Assembly (NCBI RefSeq): GCF_044582145.1
Contig: NZ_JBDODO010000024.1
DNA: 12,783 nt
From: Guyparkeria sp016278265
Lineage (GTDB): Bacteria > Pseudomonadota > Gammaproteobacteria > Halothiobacillales > Halothiobacillaceae
Direction: 5' to 3' (one strand)
Positions 5,597 to 12,783 of this stretch are shown here, piece after piece. Both the position numbers and the translations under genes were made by a program. The first letter of the stretch is position 1, and every line of letters begins with the position of its first letter. The notes below the pieces were generated by a model. It did no database searches. It had not been told where the DNA came from and worked only from the letters and a program-made list of their open reading frames with translations.

Positions 5597-6151
5597 TCAG
5601 GAACGCCGCACTCGGTCCCCCGAGCCCTTGCCGGTGACGGTCAGAATCAGATAGCGGAAATAGTCCTTGAGCGTCAGCGTCTTCATCATCTGCTCGTCCA
5701 CCTCGGCCAGCTTGACCGGGTCCGACATGTCGATGCCGTTGACCTGCGCGAGACCCGTGATACCTGGCCGCATGGAGGACACGGCGCGCCTCTCCCGTTC
5801 AGCAATCAGCTCTTCCTGATTCGGCAAACAAGGACGGGGGCCAACCAGACTCATCTCACCCTTTAACACATTCCACAACTGGGGTAGTTCATCAAGCTTG
5901 GTCCGCCGCAGGAAATGGCCAAATGGCGTGACGGATGAAGCGCTCGCCAAGTGCGTGGCCACACAGGCCGTGTCCGGCCGCATCGTCCGGAACTTCACCA
6001 GCGTAAACGGCTTCTGATGCCGCCCTACCCGCTCCTGCCGAAATATGGGAGAGCGTGTATCGAACCAACCGATCACCGCAAGAATAAGCAGCACGGGCGA
6101 ACCCACAACCAACCCGAAAACAGAAAAAACGATATCGAAGACTCGGAACAC
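5597..6151 (-). CDS. monotopic phosphoglycosyl transferase (initiating sugar transferase, PglC/WcaJ C-terminal type)
   Basis: Initiating enzyme that moves a sugar-1-phosphate from a UDP-sugar to undecaprenyl phosphate at the inner membrane. At 184 residues it is the minimal PglC-like form, with one re-entrant hydrophobic segment (about 5-30) and no N-terminal multi-span domain. The family motifs run in order: FDIVFSVFGLVVGSPV, PIFRQERVGRHQKPFTLVKFRTM (35-57), TKLDELPQLWNVLKGEMSLVGPRP (84-107) with the catalytic Asp87-Glu88 pair, and RPGITGLAQVNG (128-139). The start is GTG at 6151 with a modest GGGG upstream; beginning here matches the family N-terminus. With WbpM and the SDR next door, the likely donor is UDP-QuiNAc, UDP-FucNAc or their 4-keto precursor. 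A 109-nt gap carrying a REP separates it from the SDR gene. Confidence 0.92.
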   Translation of the reverse strand: MFRVFDIVFSVFGLVVGSPVLLILAVIGWFDTRSPIFRQERVGRHQKPFTLVKFRTMRPDTACVATHLASASSVTPFGHFLRRTKLDELPQLWNVLKGEMSLVGPRPCLPNQEELIAERERRAVSSMRPGITGLAQVNGIDMSDPVKLAEVDEQMMKTLTLKDYFRYLILTVTGKGSGDRVRRS

Positions 6152-6201
6152 AAAAGCCCCACAAAAGGTTCGAAAATTGAACGACTACTCAAACGGGAAC
6201 A

Positions 6202-6225
6202 GTAGGAGCGCCTTCAGGCGCAATG
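6202..6225 (+). repeat. REP palindrome with decayed tail, single
   Basis: Head GTAG and stem GCGCC-TTCA-GGCGC are intact, but the usual GA(A/T)A tail after the stem has become AATG. It lies in the 109-nt gap between the SDR and phosphoglycosyl transferase genes and is the rightmost REP seen. Confidence 0.85.
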
Positions 6226-6232
6226 TCCCAAG

Positions 6233-6254
6233 ACTGCCACAGCGGTCTGGCAGT
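6233..6254 (-). repeat. hairpin just past the stop of the SDR gene
   Basis: ACTGCCA (6233-6239) and TGGCAGT (6248-6254) form a perfect seven-pair stem with an eight-base loop, starting 6 nt past the SDR stop codon. No U-tract follows, so it is not a standard terminator. It may protect the 3' end of the upstream operon mRNA or cause pausing. Confidence 0.4.
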
Positions 6255-6260
6255 GGTTAT

Positions 6261-7232
6261 TCATTCATCGCGGCTGCGCACGTGAGACTCCACCGCCCGC
6301 CGCAAGCCTTCATCCACTGAGATCGGCGGCTCCCAGCCCAGGACATTCCGCGTTTTCGAGATATCCACCTGCAACGATCCCAGCAGTCGCCGCGCCGCGT
6401 CGCGCTTACCCAGCATCGCCGCCGCAGCCTCCAGCAGACGCGGTGGCACCGGCATCAGGCGCGCCGGCCTATCCATCGCCTTACCCACACGACGCAACAG
6501 ATCAGTGGTGGAAAGGTCTTCACCATCCGAGACCAGAAAGACCTGATTGGCAGCCGCGGGATGGTCGATGCACGTCGTTACGAGGTCAACCAGATTATCC
6601 AGCGCCACCAGGCTGCGGCTATTGTTCACAGCACCTAGCGGCAGCGGTACGCCCTTCGACACCCAGCGCATCATCGAGGCAAAGTTGCCCTTCACGCCCG
6701 CCCCGTACACCATCGGCGGACGCACAATGACCACCTCCATCCCCGTCTCTCGGGAGACGGCAAACAAACCGTCTTCCGCCTCCCGCTTGGAAATCCCGTA
6801 TAAATCCTTAGGCGCGGGCGTGTCGTTGCCGTGAAATTGCTCACCTTTAGAGGTTTCCTCACCATTAACCTTGATGGAACTGACAAACACGAACCGTCGA
6901 ACACCGGCTCCCGCGGCTTGGCGGGCCAAGGCTAACGTACCGTCCACGTTCACCCGCCGAAACTCGGCGAGGGGATCGGCAGACGTGTCTTTCATCACGT
7001 GGACGCGGGCGGCCGTGTGAACAACCGCGTCAACGTCCTGCAGGGCAGCGGACCAATCCGTGTCCGCACTCAGTTCGCCCACGACCATGGTGGGGCCGGA
7101 GTCCTGAGGGGCCGGCCGTCGCACCGCCCCCATTGGCGAGTGAAGGGCATCCGACACCAAACGACGCATCATCGCGGAACCCACAAACCCGTTTGCCCCG
7201 GTGACCAGCACTCGTTTCCCATCAAATGACAT
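6261..7232 (-). CDS. SDR-family sugar-nucleotide reductase/epimerase (WbpV/WreQ-like)
   Basis: Extended short-chain dehydrogenase of 323 residues, cytoplasmic, NAD(P)-dependent. It shows the nucleotide loop TGANGFVGS (11-19), VVHTAARVH (70-78), the catalytic serine region VFVSSIKVNGE (115-125) and the Tyr-x3-Lys pair in YGISK (145-149), then RPPMVYGAGVKGNF. Beside a WbpM-type dehydratase, the natural role is reduction of the C4 keto group of the UDP-4-keto-6-deoxy-HexNAc, giving QuiNAc or FucNAc; in some systems this happens after transfer to the lipid carrier. Simple C4 epimerisation is the main alternative. The frame stays open upstream to 7451, but the ATG at 7232 sits directly before the Rossmann fold, has GAGGAG about ten bases upstream, and overlaps the end of the preceding glycosyltransferase gene by 11 nt (ATGTCATTTGA), so I use it. 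Confidence 0.9.
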   Translation of the reverse strand: MSFDGKRVLVTGANGFVGSAMMRRLVSDALHSPMGAVRRPAPQDSGPTMVVGELSADTDWSAALQDVDAVVHTAARVHVMKDTSADPLAEFRRVNVDGTLALARQAAGAGVRRFVFVSSIKVNGEETSKGEQFHGNDTPAPKDLYGISKREAEDGLFAVSRETGMEVVIVRPPMVYGAGVKGNFASMMRWVSKGVPLPLGAVNNSRSLVALDNLVDLVTTCIDHPAAANQVFLVSDGEDLSTTDLLRRVGKAMDRPARLMPVPPRLLEAAAAMLGKRDAARRLLGSLQVDISKTRNVLGWEPPISVDEGLRRAVESHVRSRDE

Positions 7233-8361
7233 TCGACCGCAACTCCTCGTAGATCGCCAGGTGCGCCGCCACGATCTGCTCGATCGCAAACTCCCGTTCC
7301 GCCAGTCGCCTACCGGCCGCACCCATGGCGCGCCGACGCTCGGGGTCAACGAGCAACTCCTCGATCGCATCCGCAAGAGCCAATGAATCTCGCGGGGGCA
7401 CCAATAGCCCAGACACACCCGGCTCGATCGCGTCACGGCAACCGGGTACATCCGTGGTCACCACGGCCCGGCCACACGCCGCCGCTTCCACAAGGCTCTT
7501 GGGCAACCCTTCCCGATAAGATGGCAAACAGACTAAGTGTGAGGCCGCGTACTGGGCGGCGATATCCTCCCGGTAGCCAAGCAAGCTGACGATACCTTCC
7601 TTTCGCCATGCCTCGAGTTCCTCCCGGGTGATCGTGGTGGGATTTCCTCGGTCAGGCGCACCAATCAAGCGAAACTCGCAAGACAGTCCGCGTTCTCGAA
7701 GCAGTCGGGCCGCCTCAACGAACTCCCGCACCCCTTTGTCCCGAAGGAGGCGCGCGGCAATCGTCACCACTGGGATGCCTTCCGGTTCTTCGAGGCAGGG
7801 ACAGGACGCTAAATCGACCCCGGAGCCACGGATGAGCCGATCCTGCCCTTCTTGCACCGCGCTAATCGAGAACAGTGCGGCACGGTCCGCCGGATTCTGA
7901 AAAATCACGGCGGAATTACGATGGCGAAGGGCCAAACGATACGCCCCCTGGACCAGGTGGCGCGTCAAGCCCAATCTCGCACTAGCCGAACGATCGACGA
8001 ATACTGACCCGAGCCCGGAGATGGCCGCGACCATCGCCGGCACCCGAGTCAGCTGCGCCGCCACACCGCCATAGAGCACCGGCTTGATCGTCACCAGCTG
8101 AACGATCGATGGTCGGACTCGTCGGAATAACTGGATCAACGCCAGGAACGACCGCAATTCGTTGACAAGGTTCCGCCCGCTACGCGAGAGCGGCAACTCG
8201 TGATGCACGAAACCATGGGACTCGATTGTCTGGCATCCCCCACCTCGGGCCGTGGCTACGTGCACCTCGTAGCCCTCCTCCCGAGCCGCCATGGCAATGG
8301 GTAACCGGTGGGACAGAAAGAATTGCGGGGAATTGACGACAAACAACAAGCGCTCTGTCAC
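7222..8361 (-). CDS. glycosyltransferase family 4 (GT-B fold)
   Basis: Retaining, nucleotide-sugar-dependent glycosyltransferase of 379 residues, probably peripheral on the cytoplasmic face, adding a sugar to the undecaprenyl-linked acceptor. The N-terminal half opens with RLLFVVNSPQFFLSHRLPIA (4-23), a start common in lipid-linked-oligosaccharide GT4 enzymes. The C-terminal half carries the Glu-x7-Glu donor motif as Glu284-GLPKSLV-Glu292, followed by ACGRAVVTTDVPGCRDAI (295-312). The start is GTG at 8361, overlapping the stop of the amidotransferase gene as GTGA, which indicates translational coupling. The longer open frame to 8454 would add 31 residues that run through the end of the amidotransferase gene. 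Its position next to the phosphoglycosyl transferase and SDR genes suggests it may add the second sugar, but donor and linkage cannot be read from sequence. Confidence 0.92.
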   Translation of the reverse strand: MTERLLFVVNSPQFFLSHRLPIAMAAREEGYEVHVATARGGGCQTIESHGFVHHELPLSRSGRNLVNELRSFLALIQLFRRVRPSIVQLVTIKPVLYGGVAAQLTRVPAMVAAISGLGSVFVDRSASARLGLTRHLVQGAYRLALRHRNSAVIFQNPADRAALFSISAVQEGQDRLIRGSGVDLASCPCLEEPEGIPVVTIAARLLRDKGVREFVEAARLLRERGLSCEFRLIGAPDRGNPTTITREELEAWRKEGIVSLLGYREDIAAQYAASHLVCLPSYREGLPKSLVEAAACGRAVVTTDVPGCRDAIEPGVSGLLVPPRDSLALADAIEELLVDPERRRAMGAAGRRLAEREFAIEQIVAAHLAIYEELRSNVI

Positions 8362-10292
8362 CGAGTGCCCCACTCTTCCAACCACGCCTGGAACATCAGC
8401 ACGTCCCACAGGTAGTAATGCCAGCGGCGCTTGCCGGATACATGCTCCTCCCACATTTTGCGAATAGGCGCAGGATCGAAGAAGCCTTCTTCCCGTAGAC
8501 GCTTTTCATCCAACAGCTCTTCGGCCCATTCACGCAAAGGTCCGCGCAGCCAGTGCTCGATGGGCACACCAAAGCCCATCTTGGGACGGTCCATGATCTG
8601 TTGCGGGACGTAGCGGTAGAGCACCTGCCGAAGCAACCACTTGCCCTGACCCTCGCGGAACTTGTATTCGGTCGGCACGCGCCAGGCGAACTCGACCAGC
8701 CGGTGATCCAGCAACGGCACCCGCGCCTCCAGACTCACCGCCATGCTGGCCCGATCAACCTTCGTGAGGATGTCATCGGGAAGATAGGTCATGGCATCCA
8801 GATACATCATCTGCTCCCGAAGGCCAGGCAAATTCGGCAAACGCTCAGGCTGACTGAGAATAGTCGGCGGCTCTGAGGCACCCAGAACAAGCTGATCGGG
8901 ATTCTTCGCGTGCGAGACCAAGTTCCTATAAAAAGATTGTCCATCCTTGTGAGAAAGGACCTCAGCGAGTTTTGGAAGCCGGTCAGCTAAATTCGAGACC
9001 CGCCACTTTTTGGGTAACCGTCTTTGCATAGAGTCCAATGTATGGCCGGGAGCCCGCTGCAGCCCCCAAGACAGAAAACGGCGAGCGCTAGGCGGCAACA
9101 CACGGAGCTTCTGCCAAACCTTAAATCCCAGAAAGTAACGGTTGTACCCACAAAAGAGTTCATCACCACCATCACCAGATAGACTGACCGTCACATGCTG
9201 CCTCGCAAGCTGACTGACTAAGTAGGTAGGTATCTGGGAAGAATCAGAGAAAGGCTCGTCATAGATGGTCGGCAATTTGGGGATCACCGCCATCGCCTGC
9301 TCGGGCGTGACATAAAGCTCGGTATGATCCGTCCCCAGATGATCCGCCACCGCCCGGGCATGCACAGCCTCGTTATAGCCTTCTTCGTGAAAGCCAATGG
9401 TGAAAGTCTGGATGGGGCGCTCGCTCTGCGCCTGCATCAGCGCGGCAACGGCGGTGGAATCATAGCCACCGGACAGGAAGGCCCCGAGTGGCACGTCCGC
9501 GGCCATGCGCCGGCCGACTGCATCCTGCAGAAGCGCATCCAACTCGTCGGTCAACGATTCGGCGGTGCCGCTGGCAGCCATCGCACCCTGCTCGGCCACC
9601 GTGCCCAGATCCCAATAGCACTGTGGCTCTCCGATCGCGCGCCCGCCTTCCCGAATGGCAACGAAGTGTGCCGGGGGCAACTTCGCGATACCCAGATAAA
9701 TGCTCCAAGGGGCCGGCACGTAGTTGTGACGCATGTAGAGCGCCAGCGCGTCACGATCCACCTCGCCGCGCCAATCAGGATGGGCGGCCAGCGCCTTGAG
9801 CTCGGAGCCGAACAGAAATGCCTCGCCACTGCGGCCGTAATAGAGAGGCTTCTCGCCCATGCGATCTCGCGCAAGAAAAAGCGTGCGTTCCGAGGCATCC
9901 CAGAGCGCAAAGGCAAACATACCGTTCAGCCGTTCGAGCGCTCCCGGCACACCCCAATGCCTCAACGACGCCAAAAGAGTCTCCGTGTCCGAATGGCCGC
10001 GCCACTCGAAGGCCCCACCCTCGGCCTCCAGTTGCTCCCGAAGATCTTGGTGGTTGTAAATCTCGCCGTTGTAGACCAGCGTAAAGCGCCCGCATGGCGA
10101 GTGCATGGGTTGATGACCGGCAGACGACAGCTCAAGGATGGAGAGGCGCCGGTGAGCCAGCGCAAGGCCAGCAGCTTTTTCGGCCCAGACCCCGGCATCG
10201 TCGGGACCGCGGTTCTCGATACGACGAGCCATCTTCTCGGCGATTGCCGGCTCAAACCGTTCGCCGCCCCAGAATCCTGTTATCCCACACAT
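8358..10292 (-). CDS. asnB: asparagine synthase-type glutamine-hydrolysing amidotransferase
   Basis: Two-domain enzyme of 644 residues. An N-terminal class II glutaminase starts with the nucleophile as MCGITGF (Cys2 exposed after Met removal), with NRGPDDAG (27-34) and LVYNGEIYNH (72-81). The C-terminal ATP-pyrophosphatase domain has SGGYDST (274-280) and SGDGGDELFCGYNRY (372-386). The longer open frame to 10355 would bury Cys2 and is rejected. In surface-polysaccharide clusters such proteins are thought to amidate carboxyl groups, for example uronic acids to uronamides, rather than make free asparagine; that is family-and-context inference. No uronic-acid-forming dehydrogenase is in the window. 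It starts 4 nt after the methyltransferase stop and overlaps the next gene by 4 nt. The middle part, about 8830-9260, looks clearly more AT-rich than the ends. Confidence 0.92.
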   Translation of the reverse strand: MCGITGFWGGERFEPAIAEKMARRIENRGPDDAGVWAEKAAGLALAHRRLSILELSSAGHQPMHSPCGRFTLVYNGEIYNHQDLREQLEAEGGAFEWRGHSDTETLLASLRHWGVPGALERLNGMFAFALWDASERTLFLARDRMGEKPLYYGRSGEAFLFGSELKALAAHPDWRGEVDRDALALYMRHNYVPAPWSIYLGIAKLPPAHFVAIREGGRAIGEPQCYWDLGTVAEQGAMAASGTAESLTDELDALLQDAVGRRMAADVPLGAFLSGGYDSTAVAALMQAQSERPIQTFTIGFHEEGYNEAVHARAVADHLGTDHTELYVTPEQAMAVIPKLPTIYDEPFSDSSQIPTYLVSQLARQHVTVSLSGDGGDELFCGYNRYFLGFKVWQKLRVLPPSARRFLSWGLQRAPGHTLDSMQRRLPKKWRVSNLADRLPKLAEVLSHKDGQSFYRNLVSHAKNPDQLVLGASEPPTILSQPERLPNLPGLREQMMYLDAMTYLPDDILTKVDRASMAVSLEARVPLLDHRLVEFAWRVPTEYKFREGQGKWLLRQVLYRYVPQQIMDRPKMGFGVPIEHWLRGPLREWAEELLDEKRLREEGFFDPAPIRKMWEEHVSGKRRWHYYLWDVLMFQAWLEEWGTR

Positions 10293-10296
10293 AGAT

Positions 10297-11148
10297 TCAC
10301 GCTGTCTCCCGCCGGCGACGGAACACGGACTCGTTACAGCCAAGACCACCGCCACAAGTTTTCAGGTTCTCTAAGTAAAGCCCTTTTTCCTTATAGACTT
10401 TTTCCTTATAGAAAAGAAAAATTTCCTCGGGTCTAGCAACCTCAAAAGGCCAGCCGCCTACCCAATCAACCACATCCACCCAAGGCGACATGCCTCTATC
10501 TTGCTTTTTTTCTCGCCACGACCGAAAAGGCTGCCCTTTACCGATATCCCGGATAGTTGTTGGCCCCCAAAGCCGCAAAAACGCGGGCAAAAGGACTAAC
10601 CACTTAGCTCTTCCAGGTAACTTGTTATACGTTTTCTTCACGTGCTTCCAAGTGGACGTTTTACGCCCTTGGTCGTTATAAATAGCGACGAACAACTGCC
10701 CCCCGCCATCCACCAGCGGCGCGACATTTCCCAGCGCCCGCCACATATCCCCGGTATGGTGCACCCCCCCCCAGCTATACACCACATCAAAGGTGCCGAT
10801 CTGGCCGAGATAGCCCTCATCCAACGCGTCTCCGCGCTCAATGGCCCACTGCCTGTCGGCGGGCCAATAGTGCTCCCGCAGCGCCTGAGCGCAGCTAACC
10901 GACTCCTCGTCGTAATCGAAGGAATGCACGGTGGCGCCGAGATTTCTTGCCGCCAACGAAAACAACCCGCTCCCAGACCCCACATCCAGAAACCTCAGAC
11001 CTTCCAGGCTCTCCAACTCCAGCATGTCACGCAGGCTCTGCTCGGCCGCCGCTATCCGTTGAGCGTCAATCAACGCTAGATAGCGGGCCCAATTGGAACC
11101 AAATCCGAACCGATCAGCGTCTCTCTGACCTTTTAGTACTTCGCTCAT
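10297..11148 (-). CDS. class I SAM-dependent methyltransferase
   Basis: Soluble methyltransferase of 283 residues with a Rossmann fold. The SAM-binding motif I is LDVGSGSGLFSLAA (54-67), a second acidic position is in VHSFDYDEES (74-83), and FDVVYSWGGVHHTGDM (120-135) is the motif IV/post-motif area. The C-terminal stretch LKTCGGGLGCNESVF (262-276) recurs in methyltransferases of polysaccharide clusters. The likely substrate is a sugar or an amino substituent of the repeat unit, but regioselectivity is not readable. The ATG at 11148 has GAGGG four bases upstream; the previous gene ends 21 nt away. An exact 15-nt tandem repeat (10383-10412) duplicates Tyr-Lys-Glu-Lys just before the C-terminal motif. 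The 3' part of the gene (about 10370-10680) is noticeably AT-richer than the 5' part. Confidence 0.9.
   Translation of the reverse strand: MSEVLKGQRDADRFGFGSNWARYLALIDAQRIAAAEQSLRDMLELESLEGLRFLDVGSGSGLFSLAARNLGATVHSFDYDEESVSCAQALREHYWPADRQWAIERGDALDEGYLGQIGTFDVVYSWGGVHHTGDMWRALGNVAPLVDGGGQLFVAIYNDQGRKTSTWKHVKKTYNKLPGRAKWLVLLPAFLRLWGPTTIRDIGKGQPFRSWREKKQDRGMSPWVDVVDWVGGWPFEVARPEEIFLFYKEKVYKEKGLYLENLKTCGGGLGCNESVFRRRRETA
10383..10412 (-). repeat. 15-nt exact tandem repeat inside the methyltransferase gene
   Basis: CTTTTTCCTTATAGA occurs twice in a row (10383-10397, 10398-10412). In the protein this gives YKEKV followed by YKEKG at residues 247-256. The unit is a multiple of three, so the frame is kept. 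It contains a five-T run and looks like a slippage duplication. Confidence 0.9.
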
Positions 11149-11169
11149 ACATCCCTCTCAAAATTGGCA

Positions 11170-12312
11170 TCACGATCCTTGTCGCAAGCGCTCATAAAGC
11201 TTCCCATACTGGTCGACCACGCTTGGCAAGCCGTAGTTAACCTCAATGCGCCCGCGCGCCTCGCCGCCCAGCGCCACGCGCTGCTCTCTCGTTCGATCAA
11301 GCATCGTCATAAGTCCATTGGCCAGAGAGTGGATATCCGATGGCGGCACTATCACGCCAGTCTCCCCGACAATATCCCGACTATCGCCGACATCCGTCGC
11401 CACGCAAGGCACACCCAGCGCCATGGCCTCGCCCAGCACATTCGGGAAAGCCTCCGACCAGGAGCTCTGACAGAACACGTCCATGGCACGCATCAAATCG
11501 GGAACGTCATCACGTTCTCCCACAAAGCGGAATCGCTCTTCCAACTCGGGCGGCACGATACCGGCAAGAACGGGGTTTCTTAAATTTACATTCCGTCCCG
11601 CCAGCAAGCACACTACATCAGACCGCTGCCGCATCACCTGAATGGCGGCACGAAGGAACGAGACGTGATCCTTCATGGGATGAAATCGAGCTACATGGCC
11701 GATGACGGTCGCATCGTACGGTATTCGCAGATCCCTCCGGGAGATCAGGCCACGGTCAGGCTCTGGGAAAAGCCGTTCCGTATCGAAGCCGTTCGGGATG
11801 ACCCGCCCATTAAGAGCCGAAAAACCAAACGCTTCATGCTGCTGTCGAGACAAGCGACTGTTGTAGAGAATCGCGTCTACGCCCTCAGAGCCCCAGCGGT
11901 TCCATCGAATGACCCACTGCGTCAACCACTTTTCCGCCGATAACGCATCCAAACTGTGCCGGATATTCCACGCCACCATAGGCCGACCTGGAGCGAAACG
12001 GGCGGCAAGGCTTGCTGCCAAATTGCCGTGGTACATCCAGCCCTGAATAACATCTGGCCGCAATTGGGAAACAAGCCGTCGTAGGCGCTCGATAGACAAC
12101 GGAGACGGGAGTCCCTTTCGCATACCTAGCGAATAAACCGGCACCCCAAGGGCACGGATACGCGGGCCATAGACACCCTCACCTTGCAGAGACAACACAG
12201 CCCCTCCGTATTTTCGCGCCAGTCCGCCCGATAGAACATTGAAAAGCGCGCGTTCCGCGCCACCCATAGACAAGCCCGTAATGACGTGTACAACTCGCAT
12301 ATCAGACTTCAT
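11170..12312 (-). CDS. glycosyltransferase family 4 (GT-B fold)
   Basis: Second GT4 enzyme, 380 residues. The N-terminal glycine-rich acceptor-side loop is VVHVITGLSMGGAERALFNVL (7-27). The donor domain shows IGHVARFHPMKDH (204-216) and the Glu-x7-Glu motif as Glu287-AFPNVLG-Glu295, followed by EAMALGVPCVATDVGDSRDIVG (295-316). It should add one sugar of the repeat unit on the cytoplasmic side. I use the ATG at 12312, which overlaps the stop of the upstream membrane-protein gene as ATGA; an in-frame ATG at 12300 (MRVVHV) would also fit the family start, and neither has a strong ribosome site. The open frame continues to 12510 but there it runs through the upstream gene. It differs clearly in sequence from the GT4 at 7222, so this is not a recent duplication. 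Confidence 0.92.
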   Translation of the reverse strand: MKSDMRVVHVITGLSMGGAERALFNVLSGGLARKYGGAVLSLQGEGVYGPRIRALGVPVYSLGMRKGLPSPLSIERLRRLVSQLRPDVIQGWMYHGNLAASLAARFAPGRPMVAWNIRHSLDALSAEKWLTQWVIRWNRWGSEGVDAILYNSRLSRQQHEAFGFSALNGRVIPNGFDTERLFPEPDRGLISRRDLRIPYDATVIGHVARFHPMKDHVSFLRAAIQVMRQRSDVVCLLAGRNVNLRNPVLAGIVPPELEERFRFVGERDDVPDLMRAMDVFCQSSWSEAFPNVLGEAMALGVPCVATDVGDSRDIVGETGVIVPPSDIHSLANGLMTMLDRTREQRVALGGEARGRIEVNYGLPSVVDQYGKLYERLRQGS

Positions 12313-12783
12313 TTGGCACCCATCAATCCCGAATACGAACGTTCTCGCATCACCGAAAAGAAAATCAGCAGCACAAAGAATACGCTTTGCGACCAGAGCA
12401 AAAACGGAAACTTGAAATGCGCCACAAACAAACAAAAGAAAAGTGGGAAGAGATAATATTTCAGATCGTGCCGAGCACGTGACATAGCCACCAACGCATA
12501 CAGGTACCACGAATAAATCATCAAGGAGGCCGGCAATCCCACATACCAGACCATCCTAAGGTAACCTATATCGGTCCCCATATAATTACCACCAGTATTG
12601 GGGTCACCCCAATGGCCCGCTCCCAAGATCCAAACACGAAGTGAATCAGGAAAAACCAAATGATTGGTCAATAAATCGCTTATGGAAGAAACTACAAACC
12701 CGCTACCGGAGGCAAGCGATATGAATGGTTCCAAAGTATGACGAAACGAGACACCGAAGTTACCAACAAACGCGCCCGGGGCA
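12309..12783 (-). CDS. polytopic membrane protein, likely O-antigen polymerase (Wzy), 3' end only
   Basis: The frame is open from the window edge to TGA at 12309; 157 residues are visible and the N-terminal part is missing. The first residues seen (APGAFVGNFGVSFRHTLEP) read on without a start, so the TTG at 12734 is not a real start. The central segment WILGAGHWGDPNTGGNY, then GTDIGYLRMVWYVGLPASLMIYSWYLY, matches the usual Wzy pattern of a periplasmic loop with a conserved DxGY-like stretch followed by a membrane helix. Two further hydrophobic helices and a short basic tail follow. Wzy joins repeat units on undecaprenyl pyrophosphate in the periplasm. The DNA here is more AT-rich than the genes to the left, as is common for wzy. 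An EpsG-like or other polysaccharide membrane protein is possible. Confidence 0.75.
   Translation of the reverse strand, partial: APGAFVGNFGVSFRHTLEPFISLASGSGFVVSSISDLLTNHLVFPDSLRVWILGAGHWGDPNTGGNYMGTDIGYLRMVWYVGLPASLMIYSWYLYALVAMSRARHDLKYYLFPLFFCLFVAHFKFPFLLWSQSVFFVLLIFFSVMRERSYSGLMGAK

Noticed and set aside
5477..5866. Plus-strand open frame of 129 codons over the hairpin series
   Set aside because: Its second half is antisense to the phosphoglycosyl transferase and the first half is just the hairpins translated; no ribosome site or known domain.
9324..10436. Long plus-strand open frame (370 codons) opposite asnB
   Set aside because: It lies wholly antisense to a gene with clear catalytic motifs, its translation resembles no family I know, and long antisense frames are expected in GC-rich DNA.
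12735..12783. Upstream boundary (TTG start at 12734) for the wzy-like gene
   Set aside because: The frame remains open to the window edge and the residues before the TTG continue a plausible protein, so the gene is a fragment cut by the window, not a short complete gene.

Overview
The window is GC-rich DNA from what looks like a gammaproteobacterium. All confident genes lie on the minus strand, and most form the left part of an O-antigen or surface-polysaccharide cluster. The lineage is inferred from gene types, the style of the palindromic repeats (close to the GTAG/GTGG-headed REPs of pseudomonads and xanthomonads) and the cluster architecture. I cannot name a genus.

Read in the direction of transcription (right to left), the cluster starts with the 3' end of a polytopic membrane protein that looks like an O-antigen polymerase (Wzy, cut by the window edge). 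It continues with a GT4 glycosyltransferase, a class I methyltransferase, an asparagine-synthase-type amidotransferase, a second GT4 glycosyltransferase and an SDR-family sugar-nucleotide reductase. These six genes overlap or are separated by at most 21 nt, so they form one compact operon. Beyond them lie a monotopic phosphoglycosyl transferase (PglC/WcaJ C-terminal type), a WbpM-type membrane 4,6-dehydratase and an O-antigen-ligase-family protein, each separated by gaps of 109-407 nt. WbpM homologue + SDR + phosphoglycosyl transferase is the recognisable set for making a 2-acetamido-2,6-dideoxyhexose (QuiNAc or FucNAc) and loading it onto undecaprenyl phosphate. The two GT4 enzymes would extend the unit, and the methyltransferase and amidotransferase would modify it. 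Wzy would polymerise it and the ligase-type protein would transfer it to its acceptor. No flippase (Wzx) or chain-length regulator (Wzz) is in view.

Left of the cluster lie a REP-associated tyrosine transposase (RAYT) and a Mn-type superoxide dismutase gene with a clear intrinsic terminator. The most interesting non-coding content is a population of 14 REP palindromes (head GTAG, then a GCGCC or GCGGC stem) in the gaps between 873 and 6225. Ten form five REPINs, each with one GCGCC-stem arm and one GCGGC-stem arm in inverted orientation. One REP supplies the stop codon of the ligase gene. A different hairpin series (five in a row) fills the gap between the phosphoglycosyl transferase and wbpM. 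The compact operon to the right has none of these repeats.
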